In this document: piece by piece, positions 27,405-35,297 of the stretch | Layout of the letters: every line of letters begins with the position of its first letter | Numbering within the stretch: position 1 is the stretch's first letter | Assembly: GCA_023397905.1 (NCBI GenBank) | Contig: JAEWSZ010000009.1 | Coordinates: forward strand, 36,483-100,482 | Source: Bacillota bacterium | Lineage (GTDB): Bacteria; Bacillota; Clostridia; Acetivibrionales; DSM-1351 | DNA: 64,000 nt | Direction: 5' to 3' | Notes under the pieces: generated by a model | Told to the model about the DNA's origin: nothing | Databases searched by the model: none | What the model saw: only the letters and a program-made list of their open reading frames with translations | Made by a program: the position numbers and the translations under genes

Positions 27405-27656
27405 ATGAGTAATTTGTTTGAAAATGAAGAATTTGAGAAACAATTATTTGAATGCTCACTTATGCTGGTTTCGCTTTTATTGGTGCAATATAAAAGAAAA
27501 ACTATCGATATAACTGATTTTAAATGCCATACGGCAAATAAAATCAATTATATCTTAAAAAACTTTGATCTCATAAAAGATAAGTCGGAGAGAAGAAGTA
27601 TAGAAAAATTAATAAATGAATGCAATACAATTACCACCAGTTATTTGGAATCATAA
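27405..27656 (+). CDS. Small hypothetical protein (83 residues)
   Basis: Not recognised. The protein (MSNLFENEEFEKQLFECS...) is mostly helical by eye, with a hydrophobic stretch LMLVSLLLVQY near residues 19-29 and a charged second half (KDKSERRSIEKLINEC). It is supported by a well-placed sigma-A promoter and a GTGGAG-type ribosome site. Its 3' end overlaps by 16 bases the 3' end of the convergent Spo0E-like gene, so the two transcripts could form an antisense pair. Confidence 0.65.
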   Translation: MSNLFENEEFEKQLFECSLMLVSLLLVQYKRKTIDITDFKCHTANKINYILKNFDLIKDKSERRSIEKLINECNTITTSYLES

Positions 27657-27796
27657 AATTGTAAGATCAAACTGTCCAAACGCGTACTTATTTTAAGTAT
27701 GTCAAGCTTTGCCCATGGTTCATTTTCTAATAAATCATAAAGTTCTTCCTTAAGACATTCCATTTCTTTATTTAGCATGAAATTCTTGTTTTCCAT
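27641..27796 (-). CDS. Spo0E-like sporulation regulatory (aspartyl-phosphate phosphatase) protein
   Basis: A 51-residue protein beginning MENKNFMLNKEMECLKEEL and ending in ISTRLDSLILQFYDSK. The pattern of a helix, a short loop, then S-x-x-LD-x-x-I-x-x-(F/Y) is the signature of the Spo0E-like family, which dephosphorylates Spo0A~P and delays sporulation. Only the SxxLDxLI motif and the length support the call. The gene is short but has a good promoter (27843-27871) and a GGGGAT ribosome site. Confidence 0.78.
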   Translation of the reverse strand: MENKNFMLNKEMECLKEELYDLLENEPWAKLDILKISTRLDSLILQFYDSK

Positions 27797-27842
27797 ATTT
27801 AATCCCCATTCTTTTCTTTAGTAAGATGACTCGCCCTGCATA

Positions 27843-27871
27843 ATATTACCATTATTTTATACATATGTAAA
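27843..27871 (-). promoter_or_regulatory. Promoter of the Spo0E-like gene
   Basis: On the minus strand TTTACA (27866-27871), 17-base spacer ending in TGG, and TAATAT (27843-27848); the TG gives an extended -10. Confidence 0.65.
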
Positions 27872-28033
27872 TATTAAAATCCAAAATTGTCATTTTTTTG
27901 CAATTTTCATAAAACCTGTGTCTTCAACTAATATATTATTTGGATATTTTTTTCAACTTCACTTTCCGATATACTGAGATTTTTATCCTGAATATCAATA
28001 TTTTTGTTAAATTTCGCAATACTAAGAGCATAT

Positions 28034-28062
28034 TTGTTAATTCTGCTTTAAGTAAATATTTT
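28034..28062 (+). promoter_or_regulatory. Candidate hppA promoter
   Basis: TTGTTA (28034-28039), 17-base spacer, TATTTT (28057-28062). The boxes are only fair in a very AT-rich background. Confidence 0.4.
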
Positions 28063-28168
28063 AAATTTTATTTTAAAAATATAAAGGATTATTAATTATT
28101 TTATAGAATTCGTAATACAGGTATGTATATATTTGGATACATTTTTTCTGAAAGGATGTGTTTTAGCA

Positions 28169-30442
28169 ATGTCAGGTCTTAGCAATGCAACAACTTTTGA
28201 GACAATCGGAATCTGGTGTGTACTCATCATTGCTTTCCTGGGTCTGGGTTACGCTTTGATGCTTCGCAGGCAAGTCATGAAATACGACAAAGGTTCCGAA
28301 AAAATGCAGGAAGTCTGGAGTTCCATTAAAGGAGGCGCGGATGCATATTTACGCCGCCAGTTAAAATCAATTCTTCCACTAATCGCAGTACTCACTGTGC
28401 TTCTGTTTTTCTCAGTCTACATTGTTCCTCCAAGCGAAGAGGCAATGAAAAGATTTTCAAGTTTAAGTGAAGGTAACGTTAAAATAGTTATTGGATTTGC
28501 AAGAGCAATCGCCTTCGTAATGGGCGCAATATTTTCTCTGCTGGTAGGCCAGTTCGGGATGAGGATGGCGGTGGAAGGCAATGTCCGCGTAGCCTCCGCC
28601 TCCAGGAGAAGCTTCGGTGAAGCGCTGAAAATCGCTTACAGGACAGGCACCATTACAGGCATGCTCACCGACGGTCTGGGGCTGCTGGGCGGAACAGCCA
28701 TATTCATCATACTGGGTATAGCCGCCCCTGACGCCCTGCTGGGCTTTGGCTTCGGAGGAACCTTGCTGGCTCTGTTCATGAGGGTGGGCGGAGGTATCTA
28801 CACCAAGGCCGCCGATGTAGGCGCCGATCTTGTAGGCAAGGTTGAAGCCGGAATTCCCGAGGATGACCCGAGAAACGCCGCGGTCATAGCCGATCTGGTT
28901 GGCGACAATGTTGGCGACTGCGCCGGAATGGCAGCCGATATATTTGAGTCCTATGAGGTTACAATAGTCTCGGGATTAATACTGGGCCTGTCATTATATG
29001 CGGTCACCAATGATCTTAAGTGGATAATATTCCCGCTCCTTGTAAGAGGTATTGGGGTCCTGTCGTCAATAATAGGAACTTATCTGGTCAAGGGCTCTAA
29101 AAACAGCAATGCCCTCAATTCCATAAACCGTGGATTCTACACCTCCGCCGCAATCAGCCTGGCTGCCTTTGGCCTGCTGGCCGCCCTTTATATGAAGGAA
29201 TGGAGAGCATTTCTCTCAGTAGGCGTCGGCATATTGCTGGCTGTTGCACTGGATGAGGTAACCAAGCACTTTACCGATACTTCCCACAGGCCTGTCAAAG
29301 ACATAGCCGCTTCCTCCAGAACAGGCTCCGCAACACTCATACTCCGCGGGCTTGCAGAAGGTTTTGAAAGCGCGGTGTGGCAGACCATTGTAATTGCGGT
29401 AACAATTATGAGCTCAATTCTGATCTACTGGGGACAGGACGTTCACTTTGTCCTTTACGGAGTTGCCATGACCGGTATAGGTATGCTCACTCTTACAGGC
29501 AACAATGTGGCTATGGATTCCTTCGGTCCAATTGCCGATAACGCCAACGGAATCGGTGAATTATCCGGCCTTGACAAGGAATCCAGAAAAGTCATGGATA
29601 TCCTGGACGCAACCGGAAACACCACCAAAGCCATTACCAAGGGGGTTGCCATAGGTTCGGCAGTAATAGCAGCCGTATCGCTGTTCGGTTCCTTCCTCAC
29701 GGACGTTTCAAAGATTCAGATCGGCATGGGCACCGAAACCACGATTTTCGACACGGGAATAAGAGTGTCCAACCCCACTGTTTTTATAGGAATGTTGATC
29801 GGAGCATGTATTCCCTGGCTCTTCTCTTCCCTGATCATCAATTCTGTCACAAGGGCCGCCTCATTAATTGTTAATGAGGTCAGAAGACAGTTCAAGATAC
29901 CGGGCCTGCTCCAGGGAAAGGTTAAGCCCGACTATCAGAAAGCCGTTGATATATGCACCGTGGCAGCCCAGAGAGAATTGCTGGGGCTTGCTATCATAGC
30001 GGTCGTCTCCCCGTTGATCGTAGGCATACTTTTGGGTGTCGAAGCCCTTGGGGGTTTCCTGGCCGGTGTCATAATTTCAGGGCAGCTCCTGGCGGTTTTC
30101 ATGGCAAACTCGGGAGGCGCCTGGGATAATGCCAAGAAAACTATTGAAGACGGCGCTCACGGAGGAAAGGGCTCTGAAAGCCACAAAGCTGCGGTCGTCG
30201 GCGATACCGTAGGCGATCCTTTAAAGGATACCGCCGGTCCCGCCCTCAATCCAATGATAAAGGTTATCAATCTGGTTTCCCTGCTGGCGGCGCCCATCCT
30301 TATCCAGTACAAGAGTACCGACGTAGGTATGATCATCGCCCTGGCAGTTTGCGCAGTATTGATGATAGGCGCAATTGTGTACTCAAAGAAAGGCGGCTTC
30401 AGGAAGTCCCGGGCTCAAGAAAGCGAAGACATTGCCGCGTAG
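28169..30442 (+). CDS. hppA: Membrane-bound proton-translocating pyrophosphatase (K+-independent type)
   Basis: Ion-pumping pyrophosphatase of about 757 residues with some 16 membrane helices. It hydrolyses PPi and moves ions across the cell membrane. Signature segments are DVGADLVGKVEAGIPEDD, GDNVGDCAGMAADIFESYE and, near the C-terminus, GDTVGDPLKDTAGPALN. The residue that separates the subfamilies reads GNTTKAITKG: Lys and Thr at these two places are the mark of K+-independent H+ pumps, against Ala and Gly in K+-dependent ones. A TTG at 28133 could extend it by 12 residues, but the ATG at 28169 with AAAGGA upstream is preferred. Confidence 0.96.
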   Translation: MSGLSNATTFETIGIWCVLIIAFLGLGYALMLRRQVMKYDKGSEKMQEVWSSIKGGADAYLRRQLKSILPLIAVLTVLLFFSVYIVPPSEEAMKRFSSLSEGNVKIVIGFARAIAFVMGAIFSLLVGQFGMRMAVEGNVRVASASRRSFGEALKIAYRTGTITGMLTDGLGLLGGTAIFIILGIAAPDALLGFGFGGTLLALFMRVGGGIYTKAADVGADLVGKVEAGIPEDDPRNAAVIADLVGDNVGDCAGMAADIFESYEVTIVSGLILGLSLYAVTNDLKWIIFPLLVRGIGVLSSIIGTYLVKGSKNSNALNSINRGFYTSAAISLAAFGLLAALYMKEWRAFLSVGVGILLAVALDEVTKHFTDTSHRPVKDIAASSRTGSATLILRGLAEGFESAVWQTIVIAVTIMSSILIYWGQDVHFVLYGVAMTGIGMLTLTGNNVAMDSFGPIADNANGIGELSGLDKESRKVMDILDATGNTTKAITKGVAIGSAVIAAVSLFGSFLTDVSKIQIGMGTETTIFDTGIRVSNPTVFIGMLIGACIPWLFSSLIINSVTRAASLIVNEVRRQFKIPGLLQGKVKPDYQKAVDICTVAAQRELLGLAIIAVVSPLIVGILLGVEALGGFLAGVIISGQLLAVFMANSGGAWDNAKKTIEDGAHGGKGSESHKAAVVGDTVGDPLKDTAGPALNPMIKVINLVSLLAAPILIQYKSTDVGMIIALAVCAVLMIGAIVYSKKGGFRKSRAQESEDIAA

Positions 30443-30480
30443 CGGACGGCTTCCTTTTAAATGAAGTTATTGAAATAGTA

Positions 30481-30558
30481 ATTCAATATATGTGAAAATA
30501 GTTTTTTATATAGGTCCTCGCGGACCAATATGGAATGACTTTTTCACATATATTGAAT
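30481..30558 (+). terminator. Long hairpin downstream of hppA
   Basis: A perfect 18-base inverted repeat (outer arms 30481-30498 and 30541-30558) encloses a small GGTCC-TCGC-GGACC hairpin (30513-30526) and is followed by TTTTTTATTTT on the plus strand. It probably ends hppA transcription. Its size is unusual for a terminator. Confidence 0.65.
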
Positions 30559-30702
30559 TTTTTATTTTCTGACAACTCCATTTTGTCTTATCCCTTCGTA
30601 TAATTATGTGCATTTGTACTAAACTAATAACTGAAGTATGTAAAAAGGCGCACAATGGGTTACCTGTGTAATTCATTGGCTTGTTGCGGAAAGGGGATAT
30701 TT

Positions 30703-30891
30703 ATGAGAAACAGGCACAGGGACGACCGCTATATCGCTTCTAAAATAAACAGTATCTTAAACAGCATACCCACCAATCCATTTATAGGCTTCAGCAATTC
30801 AACAAGACCTTTCTGGCCTGACATGGAGGATTGGGACGAACAGGATTACAACCTTGAGGACCCGGAGGACGGCAGAAAAACCAAGGATTAG
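30703..30891 (+). CDS. Small hypothetical protein (62 residues)
   Basis: Not recognised. Starts MRNRHRDDRYIASKINSILN; the first half is basic, and the C-terminus is very acidic (DMEDWDEQDYNLEDPEDG). An upstream ATG at 30655 would add 16 residues, but AAAGGGGA is spaced for the ATG at 30703. It lies alone between hppA and rqcH. Confidence 0.6.
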   Translation: MRNRHRDDRYIASKINSILNSIPTNPFIGFSNSTRPFWPDMEDWDEQDYNLEDPEDGRKTKD

Positions 30892-30934
30892 AAATACCTG
30901 CTTTTAAATTCTGCTTTCTGAGTACCGGATTCTA

Positions 30935-30943
30935 TGGTATAAT
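30935..30943 (+). promoter_or_regulatory. Extended -10 promoter element upstream of rqcH
   Basis: TGGTATAAT (TGn plus a perfect TATAAT at 30938-30943) with no clear -35 box. It lies about 90 bases before the rqcH start and just ahead of a terminator-like hairpin. Confidence 0.5.
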
Positions 30944-30961
30944 CATACAGACGAAGCACAA

Positions 30962-30995
30962 AATAAGTTGCAATATTTTGCAGCTTATTTTTTCA
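30962..30995 (+). terminator. Terminator-like hairpin in front of rqcH
   Basis: Arms AATAAGTTGCAA (30962-30973) and TTGCAGCTTATT (30978-30989), one G-U pair, a 4-base loop, then T-run. It either ends the small upstream gene or, given the extended -10 ahead of it, attenuates rqcH. Confidence 0.7.
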
Positions 30996-31029
30996 CTGTT
31001 TTCATTAATAAATTAGGAGTTCTGAATTA

Positions 31030-32784
31030 ATGCCATTTGACGGGATTGTTACCAAGTGTGTTGTAAATGAATTAAATCTGCTGCTCTCCGGCGGAAGGGT
31101 CGAAAAGGTTTTCCAGCCGGAAGCCGACGAAATTGTTTTGCTTGTCCGCTCAAAGGGCCGGAATCACAGGCTTGTAGCCAGTGCAAGCGCAAACTATCCC
31201 CGGCTTCATATAACCGCGGCCCAGAAAGAAAACCCACAGACGCCGCCTGTTTTCTGCATGCTCATGAGAAACCATCTTTCAGGCGGAAAGCTGTTGGATA
31301 TAAAATTTCACGACTACGAAAGAGTAGTCACTATAAATATCGAATCTGTCAATGAGCTCGGAGACCTTTCCGTAAAAAAGCTGGTAGTGGAAATAATGGG
31401 CAAACACAGCAACATTATTCTGCTTAACAGCGAGGACAAAATCATCGACTCAGTAAAGCATATTGACAGCGATATCAGCAGCGTGAGGGAGGTCATGCCT
31501 GCACGCCTCTACTCCCCGCCTCCCGCCCAGGACAAAGTTCCGCCTGAGGCAGTGGCGCCGGATCAGATTTTTGACCGGGCAGGCGCCTCAGAGGCAAAAC
31601 ACATAGAAGGCTTGCTGCTGGATCTGATAAAAGGCTTCAGCCCATACACCTGCAGAGAGATCTGCGCCGCTGCCGACGTGCCGCCCAAAACCGCCGTCAC
31701 CAGTTTGAGCTCCGCAGACAGGCAGAATATTATCTCAAACCTGGACAGCTATTTAAAGAAAATAATAAGCGCTTCCTTTGAGCCCTGCATAGTTTATGAG
31801 GATGCAAATTATTTACGGCCGTTGGATTTCTATTGCTTTTCTCCCCTTCGGCCCCTTAACTCAAAAAAATACGAGCTCCTGTCGGCGGCCCTTGACGATT
31901 TCTATTCACTGCGGGATACCAATGAACGCCTGGCTCAGAAAATGGGCGATGTGGTAAAAGTAGTTAAAAACGGCATAGACCGCTGTGAAAAAAAGATCGC
32001 CATGTTTGACGACAAACTGAGAGAGGTCTCAGACAGGGAAACGCTCAGGCTTTACGGGGAGCTGATAACCGCAAATATCTACTGTATCCCCGCCGGCAGC
32101 AAATCCGCCAGGGTTCTGAATTATTACAGTGAGAACGAAGAGTATATAGATATTCCTCTGGATGAATATAAACCTGCCCAGGACAATGCCCAGAAGTATT
32201 ACAGGCAGTATTCGAAAGCCAAGAGTACATATTTCAATGTCACCCAACAGCTGGAGGATGCCCATTCCGAGCTCAAATATCTGCGAAGCGTCCAAACCAT
32301 GCTTGACAATTGCGGCACCAGGCAGGAAATAGATGAAATAAGGCAGGAACTGATTGAGCAGGGATATATAAGGATGTCTTCCCGGAACGCCAGAAAAAAA
32401 CAGGATAAGCCCACGGCTCCCCTGTCATTTGTTTCTTGCGACGGTTTTGAAATACTGGTGGGCAAAAATAACCGGCAAAATGATCAACTGACACTAAAGC
32501 TTGCGGCCTCCTATGATTTATGGCTTCATACCAGAAATATTCCAGGCTCCCATGTTATAATAAGAACGGAGCGGCAGGAGGTGCCCGACTCCACTCTGCT
32601 TGAAGCGGCTGTTTTAGCGGCCTTTTACAGCAGCGCTAAAATGTCTTACAACGTTCCGGTTGACTACACCGCGGTCAAAAACGTTAAAAAGCCCAGCGGA
32701 GCCAAGCCCGGAATGGTCATATATGAGAGCTTTAAGACTATAAATGTCACACCTGACGAGGAAAAAGTGTTTAGAATTAAATAA
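31030..32784 (+). CDS. rqcH: Ribosome quality control protein RqcH (NFACT family)
   Basis: A 584-residue homologue of bacterial RqcH (Rqc2/NEMF, formerly FbpA). It binds the obstructed 50S subunit with peptidyl-tRNA and adds alanine tails to stalled chains. NFACT-N begins MPFDGIVTKCVVNEL, with PPVFCMLMRNHLSGGK nearby; a central helix-hairpin-helix part and coiled coils (about 290-420) follow. The NFACT-R (DUF814) domain reads DGFEILVGKNNRQNDQLT and LWLHTRNIPGSHVII. Length and domains are complete. AGGAG precedes the ATG. Confidence 0.94.
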   Translation: MPFDGIVTKCVVNELNLLLSGGRVEKVFQPEADEIVLLVRSKGRNHRLVASASANYPRLHITAAQKENPQTPPVFCMLMRNHLSGGKLLDIKFHDYERVVTINIESVNELGDLSVKKLVVEIMGKHSNIILLNSEDKIIDSVKHIDSDISSVREVMPARLYSPPPAQDKVPPEAVAPDQIFDRAGASEAKHIEGLLLDLIKGFSPYTCREICAAADVPPKTAVTSLSSADRQNIISNLDSYLKKIISASFEPCIVYEDANYLRPLDFYCFSPLRPLNSKKYELLSAALDDFYSLRDTNERLAQKMGDVVKVVKNGIDRCEKKIAMFDDKLREVSDRETLRLYGELITANIYCIPAGSKSARVLNYYSENEEYIDIPLDEYKPAQDNAQKYYRQYSKAKSTYFNVTQQLEDAHSELKYLRSVQTMLDNCGTRQEIDEIRQELIEQGYIRMSSRNARKKQDKPTAPLSFVSCDGFEILVGKNNRQNDQLTLKLAASYDLWLHTRNIPGSHVIIRTERQEVPDSTLLEAAVLAAFYSSAKMSYNVPVDYTAVKNVKKPSGAKPGMVIYESFKTINVTPDEEKVFRIK

Positions 32785-32834
32785 ATTATATAAATTAAAT
32801 TTTATTATTAAATAAAGAACAGGGGGACTTTTGC

Positions 32835-34013
32835 ATGATATCAAAAAAGATCAGCACAAATCTGGCCAATTCTTCCATGATCAGAGCCATGTTTGAAGAA
32901 GGCGAAAAACTGAGAAAAATTTATGGAGCGGACAAGGTCTATGACTTTTCTCTGGGAAATCCCGACCCCGAGCCTCCGCTTGAGGTCAAGACCGCGCTCC
33001 GCCAGCTGGCGGCTTCCAATGAACCCAGGATGCACTCTTACATGAACAATGCGGGCTATCCGGAAGTCAGAGAGGTGATCGCAGGGAAAATAAACAGGGA
33101 GACCGGCCTTAACCTCACATTTAATAATGTCGTTATGACCGTGGGCGCCGGAGGAGCTTTAAATGTCGTCCTCAAGACCCTTCTGAATCCCGGCGAGGAA
33201 GTTATTGTCTTTGCTCCGTTTTTTGTGGAATACACTTCATATATCGACAACCACGGAGGAAAGACCGTAGTGATCAATACCGACCTGAATACCTTTCTCC
33301 CCGACCCGGAGCTGTTGAGGGCCAGGATCACCCCCAACACAAAGGCCATTATCATCAATACCCCCAACAATCCTACGGGAGTTGTTTACGGCAAGGATGT
33401 CCTGGAAGCAATTGCAAAGGTTCTCGAGGAAAAAGGAAAGGAATACGGCAGCACAATATATATAATCTCGGACGAACCTTACAGAAAACTGGCATATGAT
33501 GTAGAAGTGCCCAACATTCTGACAATATACAAGAACGCGATTCTGATTGACTGCTTCAGCAAATCCCTTTCCTTGCCCGGAGAGCGTATGGGCTATATCG
33601 CAACCAATCCGGAAGCAGAGGATATTGAAACCCTTATGGGCGGTCTTATATACTGCAACAGAGTTCTCGGCTTTGTCAACGCGCCGGCGCTTTTCCAGAA
33701 AGTGGTTGCAAAATCCATTGATTCATCGGTGGACATAAACATATATAAAGAGAGAAGAGACCTGCTTTACAACAGCCTTGTGGAATTCGGCTACCAATGT
33801 GTAAAGCCAGACGGAGCCTTTTACCTGTTCCCCAAGGCCCTTATTCCCGATGATGTTGAATTCAAAAACAGAGCCGTCAAGTATAATCTGCTGGTTGTGC
33901 CGGGCTCAGGCTTTGGCTGTCCGGGATATTTCAGGCTTGCCTACTGTGTCAGCCTGGAGACCATAAAGAATTCCCTTCCCGCGTTTAAAGCGCTGGCAGA
34001 GGAATTTAAGTAA
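32835..34013 (+). CDS. Pyridoxal-phosphate aminotransferase, class I (aspartate aminotransferase-like)
   Basis: A 392-residue cytoplasmic aminotransferase of fold type I. Features are FSLGNPDPEPP at the N-terminus, NTPNNPTGVV (cofactor phosphate region), IISDEPYRKLAYD (Asp binding the pyridine nitrogen) and DCFSKSLSLPGERMGYI with the Schiff-base lysine in SKS. The C-terminal CPGYFRLAYC holds the substrate-carboxylate Arg. The amino donor cannot be fixed. It follows rqcH by 50 bases on the same strand and may share its transcript; AGGGGGA precedes the ATG. Confidence 0.93.
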   Translation: MISKKISTNLANSSMIRAMFEEGEKLRKIYGADKVYDFSLGNPDPEPPLEVKTALRQLAASNEPRMHSYMNNAGYPEVREVIAGKINRETGLNLTFNNVVMTVGAGGALNVVLKTLLNPGEEVIVFAPFFVEYTSYIDNHGGKTVVINTDLNTFLPDPELLRARITPNTKAIIINTPNNPTGVVYGKDVLEAIAKVLEEKGKEYGSTIYIISDEPYRKLAYDVEVPNILTIYKNAILIDCFSKSLSLPGERMGYIATNPEAEDIETLMGGLIYCNRVLGFVNAPALFQKVVAKSIDSSVDINIYKERRDLLYNSLVEFGYQCVKPDGAFYLFPKALIPDDVEFKNRAVKYNLLVVPGSGFGCPGYFRLAYCVSLETIKNSLPAFKALAEEFK

Positions 34014-34019
34014 AAAAGC

Positions 34020-34084
34020 GGAGTGCTGCAAAATATTAAATTCAAGCAAAAGGCTATTGGATTTACTTTATTTTGCAGCACTCC
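34020..34084. terminator. Bidirectional terminator between aminotransferase and CheX genes
   Basis: A 16-base-pair perfect stem (GGAGTGCTGCAAAATA and complement) with a 33-base loop, then ATTTTTG on the plus strand. It lies between two convergent genes and probably serves both, although the minus-strand tail is less T-rich. Confidence 0.75.
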
Positions 34085-34118
34085 ATTTTTGTCCCGCCAA
34101 ATCCAGAAGCTTGCCTGT

Positions 34119-34580
34119 TTATGCTTCTATGGCAACATTAATTGCAATTATTCCATATCCCTCAACGGTAAGAGGTATTGCTATGGTTTGCTGTCTGTTT
34201 GATATTTCAATGTTTTCAGCGGATATCAGCGACGGCGGCGTAATATCAATCTGAACGTCTTTCTGCGCAAACAAAATGCCCGTATTCCCCATGATCATAT
34301 TCCCCATCTCAGAAACCGCGCTTTTGCTGATATCATCCAGCTCAGCCACAGGCATGCCGCCCATCATAGCCGAAGCTATCCCCTTTGCGGTCTCCTGGGA
34401 TAATTCAAAACAAACCTGTCCCCGTATTTTTCCCACTACTCCAAAAACAATAATCAACTGACCTGCCTTGTATGGAGGTTCCTTTACATAAACCTTTCCC
34501 AATTGGATATCCGCATTGCATAGGGTTTTTAGAACAGATTGTGCCGCTTGTATAAATGGATTGATATTTTCTACATTCAT
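34119..34580 (-). CDS. cheX: CheX-type CheY-P phosphatase
   Basis: A 153-residue protein of the CheC/CheX/FliY phosphatase family, which removes phosphate from CheY~P. The catalytic helix reads SEMGNMIMGN, with the E-x-x-N pair that defines an active site. It starts MNVENINPFIQA with GAGGAACGGG upstream; longer in-frame starts were rejected because this ribosome site fits and a small gene occupies the upstream bases. It is the last gene of the chemosensory region. Confidence 0.88.
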   Translation of the reverse strand: MNVENINPFIQAAQSVLKTLCNADIQLGKVYVKEPPYKAGQLIIVFGVVGKIRGQVCFELSQETAKGIASAMMGGMPVAELDDISKSAVSEMGNMIMGNTGILFAQKDVQIDITPPSLISAENIEISNRQQTIAIPLTVEGYGIIAINVAIEA

Positions 34581-34596
34581 TCCCGTTCCTCGCTTC

Positions 34597-34755
34597 TTAT
34601 TTTGTGTCTGTGGCAAATTCATAAAGCCTGATATATTCCATGCAGTCGATTTCCCCTTTTCCGTAGGCTTCCGCAATTTCGCCGAAGAAATCATACATAT
34701 TAATTCCGCAGCCCGTCTCAATTTTCCATTTGAATTCAGTAAATTTATTTAACAT
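34597..34755 (-). CDS. Small hypothetical protein (52 residues) in chemosensory region
   Basis: Not recognised. Begins MLNKFTEFKWKIETGCGINM and ends MEYIRLYEFATDTK; rich in aromatic and acidic residues, with no membrane helix. GTGGAG is five bases from the ATG, and only 16 bases separate its stop from cheX, so it is likely translated with it. It could be a small adaptor, but nothing shows this. Confidence 0.6.
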   Translation of the reverse strand: MLNKFTEFKWKIETGCGINMYDFFGEIAEAYGKGEIDCMEYIRLYEFATDTK

Positions 34756-34851
34756 CGCATTCTCCACTATTTCTATAACCGCTTTGCATATCTGCCTCTG
34801 CCGCGGTTATCCTGTCTGCGTAACAATATAAGGTTTTCGCAGGATACCCTT

Positions 34852-35223
34852 TTACACCTGCTGTAATACATCCGCGGCAACCTTTCTCAGCTCTACCAGA
34901 TGTTCCTTTGCCACATAAGCCGAACATCCGCCTTCAAACGCTTTATCTATGTCCTTCTGGGCAATGTCCTCCGAAACAATTATAAAAGGTATATCCACAC
35001 CTGACAGATTTCGGATCTCAAGCGCTTTGAGGGCGCTGAAATTCGGCATTGAATTATCGCTGATAATCAAATCCCACCGGTCTTCCTTCAGAGCGTCCCG
35101 CATGGATTGTCCGCTTGAAACCATATGATGGCGGACCGTGAAGCCCGCCTTTCTCAGTTCTCTGATATTCAGATCCGCCGAATAAAACGAGTCTTCTACA
35201 ATAAGTACAGATATTTCAGTCAT
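34852..35223 (-). CDS. CheY-like single-domain response regulator
   Basis: A 123-residue stand-alone receiver. Acidic pair in LIVEDS, phospho-acceptor Asp in LIISDNSMPNFSA, Ser in FIIVSEDI and Lys in AYVAKEHL. It has no output domain. The sequence differs clearly from the CheY at 44190 (for instance SDNSMPN against MDITMPE), so it may serve a different partner. It ends a run of MCP genes and precedes cheX. Confidence 0.9.
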   Translation of the reverse strand: MTEISVLIVEDSFYSADLNIRELRKAGFTVRHHMVSSGQSMRDALKEDRWDLIISDNSMPNFSALKALEIRNLSGVDIPFIIVSEDIAQKDIDKAFEGGCSAYVAKEHLVELRKVAADVLQQV

Positions 35224-35297
35224 TTAAACCACCTTTTAGTCCTATAACTGCAATGCAGTAAAATTTATTATGAACATATGATGCAAACAATCACATG

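Larger units (their letters stand above)
27797..28168. other. Divergent intergenic region between Spo0E-like gene and hppA
   Basis: An AT-rich 372-base stretch with the promoter of the Spo0E-like gene on the minus strand and a candidate hppA promoter on the plus strand (28034-28062). The hppA leader is long, about 100 bases, but no known riboswitch fold or terminator-like stem was recognised in it. Confidence 0.5.

Noticed and set aside
28133..28168. TTG start extending the membrane pyrophosphatase by 12 residues
   Set aside because: The extension contains the ribosome site AAAGGA of the ATG at 28169.
34581..34721. Long N-terminal extension of CheX
   Set aside because: The added residues resemble no CheX, and the DNA codes the 52-residue protein in another frame with its own ribosome site.
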